This document shows, piece after piece, positions 17,225 to 25,598 of a stretch of 64,000 nucleotides of DNA. Position 1 is the first letter of the stretch, and every line of letters begins with the position of its first letter. Made by a program: the position numbers and the translations under genes. This DNA is from Stutzerimonas stutzeri. Lineage in GTDB: Bacteria > Pseudomonadota > Gammaproteobacteria > Pseudomonadales > Pseudomonadaceae. The notes under the pieces were generated by a model. That model saw nothing but the letters and a program-made list of their open reading frames with translations. It was not told the origin of the DNA and searched no databases. The stretch covers positions 62,001-126,000 of the forward strand of contig NZ_JAMOII010000001.1 in assembly GCF_024448985.1 (NCBI RefSeq), given 5' to 3'.

Positions 17225-18586
17225 TCAGACTCCAAAAGGAAAGGTGTCGTCCTCGCCGCCTGTGGCGGGGCGACCGGGAAGAGGGGTGACGGCGCGGGTC
17301 TGCTCGAACCACAGGTAGGCGTCGTACTGCTCGGAGAGCACCGCCTGCGAATAATGGCCCTGGCGCTCGGTCTGAGGCCGATAGATCACGCCGATGGCCC
17401 GCGCCAGCAGAGGTTCGGCGAGCAGCTCACGCAACGCTTGTCGCTCCGCGCCGCGCCAGTCGGTCAGCGAGGCCGGGATGCCGGCGCGCAGGAACTGGCC
17501 TTCCCAACTGTCGGCGCGCGAAGGCAGCACATCCTTGATATGCATTTCGCCGTCCCAGTGATCGGCAGCGGCGACCTGGCCGCGGTCGGTGCCCATGCCG
17601 AGCAGCACCGCTGCCTTGCCGAAGGCGATGCGGCACAGCTCGCCCAGGTTGAAACGACCCCCCCAGCCCATACCGGTCGCGCGGGCATCGCCGATATGTG
17701 AGTTATGCGCCCACACCACCGCCCGCGCGTCCTTGCCACGGTGTGTGAGCAGTGCACGAAGCGTGTCGAACATGTGCCGATCACGCAGGTTCCAGGATTC
17801 CGCGCGACCGCGGTACATCGCCCGGTAGTACTGCTCGGCACTGCGGATGACGCGGGCGTTCTGCGTCGCGTCGAAGAAGGCCTCGTCATCTTCGGCGAAG
17901 CGTGCCAGGCGCTGCCCTAGCAACTGTTCGAGCTGATCAGCGACGACGTCCTCGCAGGGCGTTTTGCCGTCGCGTTCGACCAGATGGCCGTACATCGCCG
18001 GCTCGCCCTGCCAGGGCGAAAAACAGGCATAGCGCTCGCGTGCCTCCTGGGCCAGCTGCGGGTCCGTGCGTTCGAGGTAGCCCAGCACTTCGCCGATCGA
18101 ATGGCACAGGCTGTAGACGTCCAGCCCGCGAAACTCCACGCGCCGGGTCTTCGCCAGGGTTTGGTTGTAACCATGCAGCCAGCCGGCGAACTGGGCGACT
18201 TCAGCGTTGCGCCACATCCAGGTCGGGAAGCGCGCAAAGGCCCGCTCGCGCCAGGCCGAGGGGCCGAGGTCACGTACGTAGCGGTCGATCTGCCCGGCGT
18301 CCGGCCAGTCGGCCTCGGCGGCGACGATGGTAAACCCGTGCTGCTCGATCAGCCGCCGGGTGATGGCCGCACGTGCCCGGTAGAACTCGTGGGTGCCGTG
18401 GCTGGCCTCGCCGATCAGCACCACGCGAGCATTGCCGAAACGGTCGAACAGCGCACCGAAGGCTTCGCTGTCGATATCGGGCAGCGGCTCGGCGGCTTCG
18501 CGCAGAGCGGCCGTGATGTCCTCGCGCGGGGCGACCGCCTGCTGGCGGGCGAATTGTTGCAAGCGTTCCCGGGCCGACGCGGCCAT
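17225..18586 (-). CDS. Erythromycin-esterase-like protein
   Basis: About 453 residues from ATG 18586 (MAASARERLQQF), which has an AGGGGG ribosome site; the longer frame upstream reads into unrelated DNA. Diagnostic blocks are LIGEASHGTHEFYRARAAIT, AAEADWPDAGQIDRY, GLDVYSLCHSI and AVVWAHNSHIGDARAT, with the His and Glu residues that form the active centre in EreA/EreB. Most chromosomal members do not hydrolyse macrolides, and their substrate is unknown. It is coupled to the phosphoribosyltransferase gene, a pairing common in stress clusters. Confidence 0.88.
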   Translation of the reverse strand: MAASARERLQQFARQQAVAPREDITAALREAAEPLPDIDSEAFGALFDRFGNARVVLIGEASHGTHEFYRARAAITRRLIEQHGFTIVAAEADWPDAGQIDRYVRDLGPSAWRERAFARFPTWMWRNAEVAQFAGWLHGYNQTLAKTRRVEFRGLDVYSLCHSIGEVLGYLERTDPQLAQEARERYACFSPWQGEPAMYGHLVERDGKTPCEDVVADQLEQLLGQRLARFAEDDEAFFDATQNARVIRSAEQYYRAMYRGRAESWNLRDRHMFDTLRALLTHRGKDARAVVWAHNSHIGDARATGMGWGGRFNLGELCRIAFGKAAVLLGMGTDRGQVAAADHWDGEMHIKDVLPSRADSWEGQFLRAGIPASLTDWRGAERQALRELLAEPLLARAIGVIYRPQTERQGHYSQAVLSEQYDAYLWFEQTRAVTPLPGRPATGGEDDTFPFGV

Positions 18587-18680
18587 GATGGGCCCCCTTG
18601 TAAGGTTGCTGATGATCAGCAGACCGGGCACGTCGGGCGCTGTTCCACTCGATGCGATGCAGGCGATGGGCGTCGCATGA

Positions 18681-18944
18681 CAGGCGGTGGTCTCGCGCGG
18701 TGGCCGTACGGATCTGGCTGGCGACGCACTGGACCAGGTGCGTGTCCCGACCATGCAGATCGTTGGCAGCGAGGATGATGTGGTGCTGCGCCTCAACCGC
18801 GAGGTCAGTGATCGCCTGCGCTGCGAGCAAGCGTTGACGGTGGTATCCGGCGCTACTCATCTGTTCGATGAACCCGGCACGCTGGAGCTGGCCGCCGACG
18901 CTGCGCGCGACTGGTTCGAGCGCTACCTCAACCCCCGGGCCTGA
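18681..18944 (+). pseudogene. Carboxy-terminal fragment of an alpha/beta hydrolase (dienelactone hydrolase type)
   Basis: The frame encodes VVSRGGRTDLAGDALDQV, then VPTMQIVGSEDDVVLRLN, then VVSGATHLFDEPGTLEL and RDWFERYL. This is the end of a dienelactone-hydrolase-like protein, with the late catalytic Asp (SEDD) and His (GATHLFDEPG). An in-frame TGA lies just upstream (18678-18680) and there is no nucleophile-elbow part. A family member would need about 130 more residues in front; that DNA is replaced by the divergent erythromycin-esterase gene. A GTG at 18687 could start translation but would give a non-functional stub. Confidence 0.65.
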
Positions 18945-19151
18945 GCGGGCCCGCCGTCTGGACTGCATGCCACGACGCTTCTTTCGTTCCACATCCTTGG
19001 CCGGTAAACCTTGGCGCTTGCCGTCCGGCGGCCCACGCTTTGTGGCGACGAAAGGGCGGCGTCTCCTGCGGCTACGGCCGGTCCCAACCCTATACCTGCC
19101 GAAGCCCGGCCGGACATAGCCGGGCCATCCCACTCTATCTGGAGGTGCTAA

Positions 19152-19925
19152 ATGGGCAAACTCACCGGCAAGATCGCCGTCATCACAGGTTCCGATTCAG
19201 GCATAGGACAGGCCATGGCCACCGCTTTCGCCCGCGAAGGGGCAGATGTTGCAGTGACCTGGCACACCGACGAAAAAGGCGCGCAGGCCACTGCCGAACG
19301 GGTGCGTGAGGCCGGCGGCCGCTGCATCGTTTGCCAACTCGACGTTACCAACGAGGCGAGCGTCAAGGCACTGTTCGAGGCGGTGGATGCTCAGCTGGGC
19401 GTGCCGCATATCCTCGTCAATGATGCCGGCATGGGCAAAAGCAAGGCCTTCACCGAGCTGACCCTCGATGAGTTCGATCAGGTGCTCAAGACCGATCTCT
19501 ACGGGCCGTTCCTCTGCGCACGCGAGTTCGTCACGCGCCGCCAGAGCGAAGGTGGCGGTGGCAAGCTGCTCAACATCACATCGGTACACGACGCCATTCC
19601 CAGTCCTAAAAACGTCGCCTACGGCGCTGCGAAGGGAGGGCTATTGCTGATGACCCGCAGTCTGGCCATGGAGCTGGCGCCGATGAAGATCAACGTCAAC
19701 GCCATAGCACCCGGCCTGATCCGCACGCCCATGACCATGGAGCGCGTCGACGATCCCAAGAAGCGCGAGGAGGAAATGCCACGCATACCCTGGCACCGCC
19801 CCGGCAAGCCTGAAGAAGTGGCGGAACTGGCGCTCTATCTGGTCAGCCCCGAATCGGACTACGTCACTGGACAGGACTTCGTCATCGACGGCGGATTGGA
19901 GATGAACTGGGGGCAGGGCGCCTGA
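19152..19925 (+). CDS. Short-chain dehydrogenase (glucose 1-dehydrogenase-like)
   Basis: 257 residues with a complete classical SDR fold: TGSDSGIGQAMATAFAREGA for cofactor, NITSVHDAIP with the catalytic Ser, Tyr-x3-Lys in YGAAKGG, NVNAIAPGLIRTPM, and GQDFVIDGGLEMNW at the end. The usual NNAG motif reads NDAG, a conservative change. It resembles Bacillus-type glucose 1-dehydrogenases, so oxidation of a sugar or polyol with NAD(P) is plausible but unproven. The ribosome site is GGAGG before ATG 19152. It stands alone between a gene fragment and the DUF305 gene. Confidence 0.88.
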   Translation: MGKLTGKIAVITGSDSGIGQAMATAFAREGADVAVTWHTDEKGAQATAERVREAGGRCIVCQLDVTNEASVKALFEAVDAQLGVPHILVNDAGMGKSKAFTELTLDEFDQVLKTDLYGPFLCAREFVTRRQSEGGGGKLLNITSVHDAIPSPKNVAYGAAKGGLLLMTRSLAMELAPMKINVNAIAPGLIRTPMTMERVDDPKKREEEMPRIPWHRPGKPEEVAELALYLVSPESDYVTGQDFVIDGGLEMNWGQGA

Positions 19926-20147
19926 GCACTGTGGAGCAGGTCGTACCGCGGCGCCGCATCGGTGCGTCACCAAACAGCTTTTTCGAGCTATCGCATGGAA
20001 TCGTCAACCTGTTGCTCACGCATGGCTGTCGGTGCTGATGCACATGGCCCGGCTTTGAAGTCACGAATCAAGTCACTGATGCAGGCCGCTGCGCCTGGCC
20101 AGTCAGGCTTTCGCCTGTTGCTGTCCGGTCAGCACTAGAGGAAAACG

Positions 20148-20606
20148 ATGATGCAGATGTCTTACTGGCGCTTCGCCGCCATGATCGCAACTTCGACAGT
20201 CGTGATGTTCGGCTTGATGTATTTGAATACTTACGCATTCGAGCATGTGCTCTGGAGCGAAACCCGCGTCTGGATGGCGTTGTTAATGGGGGCCGTCATG
20301 GCCGTCATCATGCTCAGTTTCATGCTGAGCATGTATCAGAACAAGCGCGTCAATATCGCTATATATATCGGCAGTGTCGTTGTGTTTGTGTTGACGCTCT
20401 GGTTGGTCCGTAGCCAGGTCACCGTCGGTGATGCCGAATACATGAAAGCCATGATCCCCCATCATTCGATCGCAATCATGACCAGCGAGCGCGCACAGAT
20501 TTCCGATCCGCGGGTGCGCAAACTGGCCGATGAAATCATCGCGGCGCAGCGTCGCGAAATCTCGGAAATGAAATACCTGATCAACGAACTTGAGAGGGTC
20601 GACTGA
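20148..20606 (+). CDS. DUF305-domain membrane protein
   Basis: 152 residues. Three hydrophobic helices (about 8-30, 42-62, 70-90) are followed by a soluble tail with the DUF305 signature MKAMIPHHSIAIMTSERA and KLADEIIAAQRREISEMK. The paired His in IPHH with Met residues suggests metal (often copper) contacts; the family has no firm biochemical role. DNA here is AT-richer than the neighbours. The ribosome site is AGAGGAAAAC. Its stop overlaps the start of the lipoprotein gene (TGATG), so the two are co-translated. Confidence 0.85.
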   Translation: MMQMSYWRFAAMIATSTVVMFGLMYLNTYAFEHVLWSETRVWMALLMGAVMAVIMLSFMLSMYQNKRVNIAIYIGSVVVFVLTLWLVRSQVTVGDAEYMKAMIPHHSIAIMTSERAQISDPRVRKLADEIIAAQRREISEMKYLINELERVD

Positions 20607-21151
20607 TGTGTCTTTATCTGCACCGGAGCGGCCAGCGTTCGCCCGCTTGGAAACTGCTCATGCCGCTCGCTGCATTGTTGCTGACCGCCTGTGGTGACCC
20701 TGCGCAAGGAGAGGGCGTTGAAAAGCCGCTGATGAGCGATCCGTCGCCAGAGGTGGTCGGGGCGCGTGAAGCGGTAAATACGCCTGATATTCCAACCATC
20801 GATCCGCAGACACTGGAAGCGGCCGAAGTCGACAAGGTGTTGGGTACAGGGCCGCAGTGCATCTTTGCCTACACCGCAGAAAGCCCACCCGTGGTAGCTC
20901 TGCAGAGCACCGGGAATAACGTGGGGCAGGGTGTAGTGAAAATTCATGGCCGGCTGGTCAAGCTTGCGGCGCAGCGGGCTCAAGCCGGTGGTTTCGCTCT
21001 AAATGGCGATGGCCTGTCGGTCAAGATCCAGCCGGCGAACGCAGGAGACGAAGCCCGGCCGACCGAACTACGTGAGGCCGATATGCTGTTCGAGTTGGAG
21101 CAGGGCCTGCGCGTCGGCTATCGCGGCTGGTATCGCTGTACCGCGCCGTGA
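20606..21151 (+). CDS. Putative lipoprotein of unknown function
   Basis: 181 residues. After a basic start comes a hydrophobic stretch ending in the lipobox LLTACGD, so the mature protein would be lipid-anchored at Cys near residue 29. The mature part is acidic at first (PEVVGAREAVNTPDIPTID), then has a compact domain with CIFAYTAESPPVVAL, GVVKIHGRLVKL and YRGWYRC. I do not recognise a named domain. Co-translation with the DUF305 protein suggests a shared envelope or metal-related role. Confidence 0.75.
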   Translation: MCLYLHRSGQRSPAWKLLMPLAALLLTACGDPAQGEGVEKPLMSDPSPEVVGAREAVNTPDIPTIDPQTLEAAEVDKVLGTGPQCIFAYTAESPPVVALQSTGNNVGQGVVKIHGRLVKLAAQRAQAGGFALNGDGLSVKIQPANAGDEARPTELREADMLFELEQGLRVGYRGWYRCTAP

Positions 21152-21180
21152 TCGCCGCGTGGTGAGTATCTGCAGGATTT

Positions 21181-21204
21181 CGCCAGGCAATTGCTTGCCT
21201 GGCG
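21181..21204. terminator. Perfect hairpin between convergent genes
   Basis: CGCCAGGCAA, loop TTGC, TTGCCTGGCG: a perfect 10-bp stem midway between the converging lipoprotein and DUF1641 genes. There is no T run on either side, so it may act as a bidirectional, Rho-assisted or RNA-end-stabilising element rather than a classical intrinsic terminator. Confidence 0.6.
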
Positions 21205-21233
21205 TGAGCGGTGACGGTCCGGACCGCTTCGCC

Positions 21234-21716
21234 TCATTGGTCGGTCTGCTTGCCGCTGAAGGCGGTGATCGGCTTTTCCGCTTCCTTGTCCAGGCCGCTG
21301 GCGAAGGTCTTCAACCCATCGATGATCGGCATCAGTGCCGCCCACAATTCGTCGTCATGCAGCATCTTGTAGGCACCAGTCACGCCCGGCGCCTCGTCGT
21401 GCTTGTCATCCGGCTTGTAGCGCCCGACGGCGCCAAACGCCGATTGGAGCGCAAACACGATCTTGTAGAACTGCGCCGGCTCGATACGGGACAGCGCCAT
21501 GCCGAGAATCGACAGGTTCTGCATGGCGTTTAGCGAGCCTTCCTTGCTCAGCCCGTCAATCAGCACCTTGAGTACCTGGTGCTGCGAACCGGCCAGGTCG
21601 TTGGCCAGCCGCAACACTCCGCCCTGATGCAGCGTTTCCAGCAAGGTGTCGAGCTCTTCCCTGGCAGTGGGGCCGATCGGGGTTGGCTTGACCTCGTAGT
21701 TCAATCGTTGGGCCAT
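21234..21716 (-). CDS. DUF1641 protein, formate dehydrogenase partner
   Basis: 160 residues from ATG 21716 (MAQRLNYEVKPTPIGPTARE). It has the DUF1641 helical domain (LLETLHQGGVLRLANDLAG, LSILGMALSRIEP). Its start overlaps the stop of the formate dehydrogenase gene by one base, so expression is coupled. DUF1641 proteins sit next to YjgC/YrhE-type formate dehydrogenases (for example Bacillus YjgD and YrhD), where they are thought to connect the catalytic subunit to the membrane quinone pool. There is no membrane helix, so binding would be peripheral. Confidence 0.88.
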   Translation of the reverse strand: MAQRLNYEVKPTPIGPTAREELDTLLETLHQGGVLRLANDLAGSQHQVLKVLIDGLSKEGSLNAMQNLSILGMALSRIEPAQFYKIVFALQSAFGAVGRYKPDDKHDEAPGVTGAYKMLHDDELWAALMPIIDGLKTFASGLDKEAEKPITAFSGKQTDQ

Positions 21717-24679
21717 CAGAATCTCTCCGGATGCGGGGCTTGGGCGGGCGGCGCGACATAGTCGTCGCGGTACCACTTCACCTCTACGGGCACGCCATCG
21801 TTCGGGGTGCGCGTGGCGTGGCGGAAGTTGTTCGACGGTAGCGGCGGTTCGCCTTTTTTCGGCAGTACCTCAAGCTTCACCGCCGTTTCCTTGTAGGCCG
21901 GCGTGTTCACGTCGGGGTCGTGGTGCTCGCCGGTAAGCAGGTTCAGGCCTGGCTTGCCCTGGTGGATGGGCATGAACAGCGTCTTGCCGGCGACCCGGTC
22001 GGTCACCGTCGCGCGCACTTCCACCGAACCGCGCCGTGAGGTCACGCGCACCCAGGTGCCATCTTCAATGCCGCGCTCGGCAGCCAGCTCTGGGCTGACC
22101 TCGACGAACCAGTTTGGCGCCTGGGACCAGATGCGTGGCCCGCGACCGGTCTGGTTGGTCCCTTGGAACTGCTCAAGCATCCGGCCGTTGTCGAGCATGA
22201 TGTCGTACTCGCTGTCGGCCGACTCGGCTGGCTGCTTCCATTCCAGCGGGAAGAGCACGGCCTTGCCATCGTCGGTGTGGAAACGCTCGGTATAGAGCAG
22301 CGGCGTGGTGCTACCGTCAGTTTGCATCGGCCAGAACAGCGACTGCCAGCCTTCGAGCCGTTCGTAACTGATGCCCTGAAACATGGTGGCGATACCGGCC
22401 ACCTCTTCCATGATCTGGCTCGGGTGGGTGTAACCCCAGTCATGGCCCATGCGCTTGGCGAGATCGGTGAGGATCTGCCAGTCAGGTCGGCTATTTCCCA
22501 GGGGTGGCAGCACCTGATAGAAGCGCTGAATGCGCCGCTCGGTGTTGGTGAAGGTGCCGTCCTTTTCCACCGACGGAGAAGCGGGCAGCACCACGTCGGC
22601 GAACTCGGCGGTACGGCTCATGAAGATGTCTTGTACCACCATGAAATCGAGGCTTTCGAAGCCGCTATGCACGTTTCGGCTGTCGGCATCGGAGAATGCG
22701 GTCTCCTCGCCGATGATGAACATCGCCTTGACCGAGCCCTCGTCGGCGCCCTGGACCATGGTGAAATTGTCGTTGCCTTTTTCCAGCGACAGTTTCTCCT
22801 TCGGCACGCCCCAGGCCTTGGCCCACTTGTCGCGGTTCTTTTCCTCGGTGACCTTTTCGTAGCCGGGGTACATGTTTTTTAAACAGCCGAAGTCGCTGGC
22901 GCCCTGCACGTTGTTGTGGCCACGCATGGGGTAGCCGCCTGTGCCGGGGCGGCCGTAGTTGCCGGTTACCAGCAGGAGGTTCGACAGCGCTGTACTGGTG
23001 TCCGAGCCGTGGCTGTGCTGGGTGATGCCCATGGCCCAGAGCAGGCACACGCTTTTTGCCTGCCCGATCAGTTCGGCAGCCTCGATCAGTTTTTCTTTCG
23101 CGATACCGGTGACCTCGGCCGCGAACTCCATGGTGAAGGGCGCGAGCGACTGCTTGTATTCCTCGATCTGGTTGACGCGCGTGTTGAGGAATTCGGTGTC
23201 GGCATAGCCGTGCTCGAACATGTAGCGCGACAGTGCCGAGGCCCAGACTATGTCGGTGCTGGAGTTCGGTCGCAGGTGCAGGTCGGCGCGCTCGGCCATC
23301 TCGTGCTTGCGTGGGTCGAACACCACCCACTTCTGCCCGCGGTGCTTCTTCTGCGCCTTCAGTTTGGAGGCGATCACCGGGTGGTTCTCGGACAGGTTGC
23401 TGCCGACGATAACAATCAGATCGGCTTTTTCCATGTCCTCAATGGTGCCGGCATCGCCACCGTAGCCGACCGTGCGGAACAGGCCCTTGGTCGCCGGGTT
23501 CTGACAGTAGCGCGAAGAGTTGTCGACGCTGTTGGTGCCGATAATCGCGCGGCAGATCTTCTGTGTGAGGTATGCCTCTTCGTTGCTGGCCTTGCTCGAT
23601 CCGATAAAGCCGATGCTGTCCGGGCCATGGGTATCGCGGATCTGCAGCAGGCGATGGGCCACCAGGTCAAGCGCCTCGTCCCAGCTGGCCTCGCGAAACT
23701 TTCCGTTGTCGCGGATCAGCGGGGTGGTTAGACGCTTGGGATCGTTGACGAAATCCCAGGCGAACTTGCCTTTGATGCAGGTGGAAATGCCGTTGGCCGG
23801 CGCATCGACCACCGGCTGCACCTTGAGGATATGCCGGTCACGCGTCCACATCTCGAACGAGCAGCCCACGCCGCAGTAGGTGCACACCGTCTTGGTGCGC
23901 TTGATCTCCGGCTGGCGCCAGTGCATGTCCATCTTCGAGATGGCGGTGATCGGCCGCGCACCGATGGTTTCCTCGAGCTTCTTGACCATGTCGATCATCG
24001 GTCGCTTGACGTCCTGCGGCAGCGCGGTGAACGGACCGGCGTCTGGCTGCATGGTTTTTTCCAGCAGCGCGTTGCAGGGGCAGACGGTGACGCAATGGCC
24101 GCAACTCACACAGCTCGAATCGTCGATCGGCTTGCCACCATCCCAGAGCACGCGCGGATGGTCCATGTTGAAGTCGATCGATAACGTCTCGTTGACCTCG
24201 ACGTTCTGACACGCCTCGACACATCGACCGCACAGGATGCACTGGTCGGGATCGTAGGTGTAGAAGGGGTTGGAATGGTCTTTCTCGTAGGGCTTGCGCT
24301 TGAATTCGTAGCGCTGGATCGGCGGATTGATCTGCGCATAGGTGTTATGCAGCGTGCAGTCGCCGGTGTTGTGCTCGCATAGGGTGCAATACAGCTCATG
24401 CTTGGCTACCAGCCGGTCCATGCCTTCTTCGCGCGCGGCACGGGCTTCGGCGATCTGGCTGGTGATCTCCAACCCGTCGCGGGCCTTCAACGTGCAGCCG
24501 CGCACCAGTTCGCCGTCGACCTGCACCCAGCAGACGTCGCAAGTCTGCGGCGAGCCGAGTGCACGGTGATAGCAGACGTGGGGCAGGTCAATGTCATGGC
24601 TGGCCAGGAAGTCGATCAGCGGGGTATCGGCTTCGCCGTTCAGCGGCGTGCCGTCGAAGTTGATCGTGCAGTTGGTCAT
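21716..24679 (-). CDS. Formate dehydrogenase, large molybdenum subunit (YjgC/YrhE type)
   Basis: 987 residues from ATG 24679 (MTNCTINFDG), which has a GGAGG site. In order: a [2Fe-2S] ferredoxin-like domain (CYHRALGSPQTCDVC, about 36-50), a His-Cys3 [4Fe-4S] site (HELYCTLCEHNTGDC, 94-108), two [4Fe-4S] ferredoxin motifs (CILCGRC and CVSCGHC, about 147-201), then the bis-MGD oxidoreductase with its own cluster (CTYCGVGC). The Mo ligand is probably Cys 392 in SSRYCQNPATKG. Canonical formate dehydrogenases have Cys-His here; Cys-Gln is what I remember for the Bacillus YjgC/YrhE group. Cytoplasmic; oxidises formate and passes electrons on through DUF1641 or a soluble acceptor. Divergent from the alternative complex III operon. 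Confidence 0.9.
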   Translation of the reverse strand: MTNCTINFDGTPLNGEADTPLIDFLASHDIDLPHVCYHRALGSPQTCDVCWVQVDGELVRGCTLKARDGLEITSQIAEARAAREEGMDRLVAKHELYCTLCEHNTGDCTLHNTYAQINPPIQRYEFKRKPYEKDHSNPFYTYDPDQCILCGRCVEACQNVEVNETLSIDFNMDHPRVLWDGGKPIDDSSCVSCGHCVTVCPCNALLEKTMQPDAGPFTALPQDVKRPMIDMVKKLEETIGARPITAISKMDMHWRQPEIKRTKTVCTYCGVGCSFEMWTRDRHILKVQPVVDAPANGISTCIKGKFAWDFVNDPKRLTTPLIRDNGKFREASWDEALDLVAHRLLQIRDTHGPDSIGFIGSSKASNEEAYLTQKICRAIIGTNSVDNSSRYCQNPATKGLFRTVGYGGDAGTIEDMEKADLIVIVGSNLSENHPVIASKLKAQKKHRGQKWVVFDPRKHEMAERADLHLRPNSSTDIVWASALSRYMFEHGYADTEFLNTRVNQIEEYKQSLAPFTMEFAAEVTGIAKEKLIEAAELIGQAKSVCLLWAMGITQHSHGSDTSTALSNLLLVTGNYGRPGTGGYPMRGHNNVQGASDFGCLKNMYPGYEKVTEEKNRDKWAKAWGVPKEKLSLEKGNDNFTMVQGADEGSVKAMFIIGEETAFSDADSRNVHSGFESLDFMVVQDIFMSRTAEFADVVLPASPSVEKDGTFTNTERRIQRFYQVLPPLGNSRPDWQILTDLAKRMGHDWGYTHPSQIMEEVAGIATMFQGISYERLEGWQSLFWPMQTDGSTTPLLYTERFHTDDGKAVLFPLEWKQPAESADSEYDIMLDNGRMLEQFQGTNQTGRGPRIWSQAPNWFVEVSPELAAERGIEDGTWVRVTSRRGSVEVRATVTDRVAGKTLFMPIHQGKPGLNLLTGEHHDPDVNTPAYKETAVKLEVLPKKGEPPLPSNNFRHATRTPNDGVPVEVKWYRDDYVAPPAQAPHPERF

Positions 24680-24938
24680 CAGGCCTCCGTTGTTGTTGTC
24701 GGATGGGTATTGGCGTCCTGGCCTGCGCCGGCACGGTCCGGCGGATGCGTCGATTCCTCGGTCTTCCGCCCCGGTGTTTTTTTTGACGTGGCGGAGAGTG
24801 GGTTCTTTTATCTTTAGGTGACTGATCGGCCCAGGAAAATGTTCCCTTACGTTTTGTGCAAGTAAGGACGCTGCTGGGGAACTCATCCATCGCTGGGCGG
24901 CCAGACACACATAGATACATCAGGATGTCACTCATCAG
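24680..24938. promoter_or_regulatory. Divergent promoter region, formate dehydrogenase / alternative complex III
   Basis: The 259 bases must hold two promoters. An inverted repeat CCTTAC-11-GTAAGG lies at about 24844-24866 and could be an operator. A GGAACTC at 24878 resembles an ECF -35 box but has a poor partner. An AT-rich run of T at about 24776-24784 precedes it. No FNR box is evident. Confidence 0.4.
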
Positions 24939-25595
24939 ATGGCCCAACTGTTTAGCCGAACAGCCGATATGTGGTTACGGCTGGCCCTGTTCGGATTGTT
25001 CGGCGGACTGGCGCTTCTGTTCGTGGCTTTCGTGATCTTGTCGCGCTCGGACTACACCACGGACAAGGGCTGGACCGTTCATCAGCCGGTGCCATTCAGC
25101 CACGAGCATCACGCAGGTGCGTTGCAGATCGACTGTCGCTACTGCCACGACAATGTCGAAACCAGTGCCGTGGCCGGGCTGCCGCCGACGCATACCTGCA
25201 TGAGCTGCCACTCGCAGCTATGGACCGGTGCAGAAATGCTTGCACCGGTTCGCCAGAGCCTGGCGCAGGGCGAACCCTTACGCTGGAACCGGGTGGCCGA
25301 GTTGCCGGATTACGTGTTCTTCCACCACGGCGTGCATGTCAACGCCGGCGTGGGATGTGCCGAATGCCATGGGCAGGTCGACAGCATGCCGCTGATGCGC
25401 AAGGCCGAAACCTTCAGCATGAGCTGGTGCCTCGATTGCCATCAGGACCCGGCGCCACGCTTGCGACCGCGCGATGCGGTTACCGATATGAGCTGGACGT
25501 ACAAGGGCGACCGGCGCGAGCTTGGCAAGGCGTTGATGCGCAAGCACCACATCGGCGATGGCAACCTGACCCATTGCTATACATGCCATAGGTAG
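24939..25595 (+). CDS. actA: Alternative complex III, pentaheme cytochrome c subunit
   Basis: 218 residues: one amino-terminal membrane helix (about 13-35) that exposes the rest to the periplasm, and five CXXCH motifs at 66-70, 87-91, 140-144, 164-168 and 213-217. Extra histidines (HEHH, FFHHGVHV, KHH) can serve as distal heme ligands. This matches ActA of alternative complex III (quinol:cytochrome c oxidoreductase), which carries electrons to the monoheme ActE or the oxidase. It is the first gene of a twelve-gene run to 36721 in which almost every gene overlaps the next. Confidence 0.92.
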   Translation: MAQLFSRTADMWLRLALFGLFGGLALLFVAFVILSRSDYTTDKGWTVHQPVPFSHEHHAGALQIDCRYCHDNVETSAVAGLPPTHTCMSCHSQLWTGAEMLAPVRQSLAQGEPLRWNRVAELPDYVFFHHGVHVNAGVGCAECHGQVDSMPLMRKAETFSMSWCLDCHQDPAPRLRPRDAVTDMSWTYKGDRRELGKALMRKHHIGDGNLTHCYTCHR

Positions 25596-25598
25596 GCC

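Noticed and set aside
17225-18586. Macrolide-resistance gene
   Set aside because: The fold is that of erythromycin esterases, but chromosomal relatives coupled to phosphoribosyltransferase genes are not known to act on macrolides, so resistance should not be inferred.
24878-24905. ECF-type promoter (GGAACTC, 16 bases, CCAGA) before actA
   Set aside because: The -10 half does not fit; kept only as a remark in the divergent promoter region.
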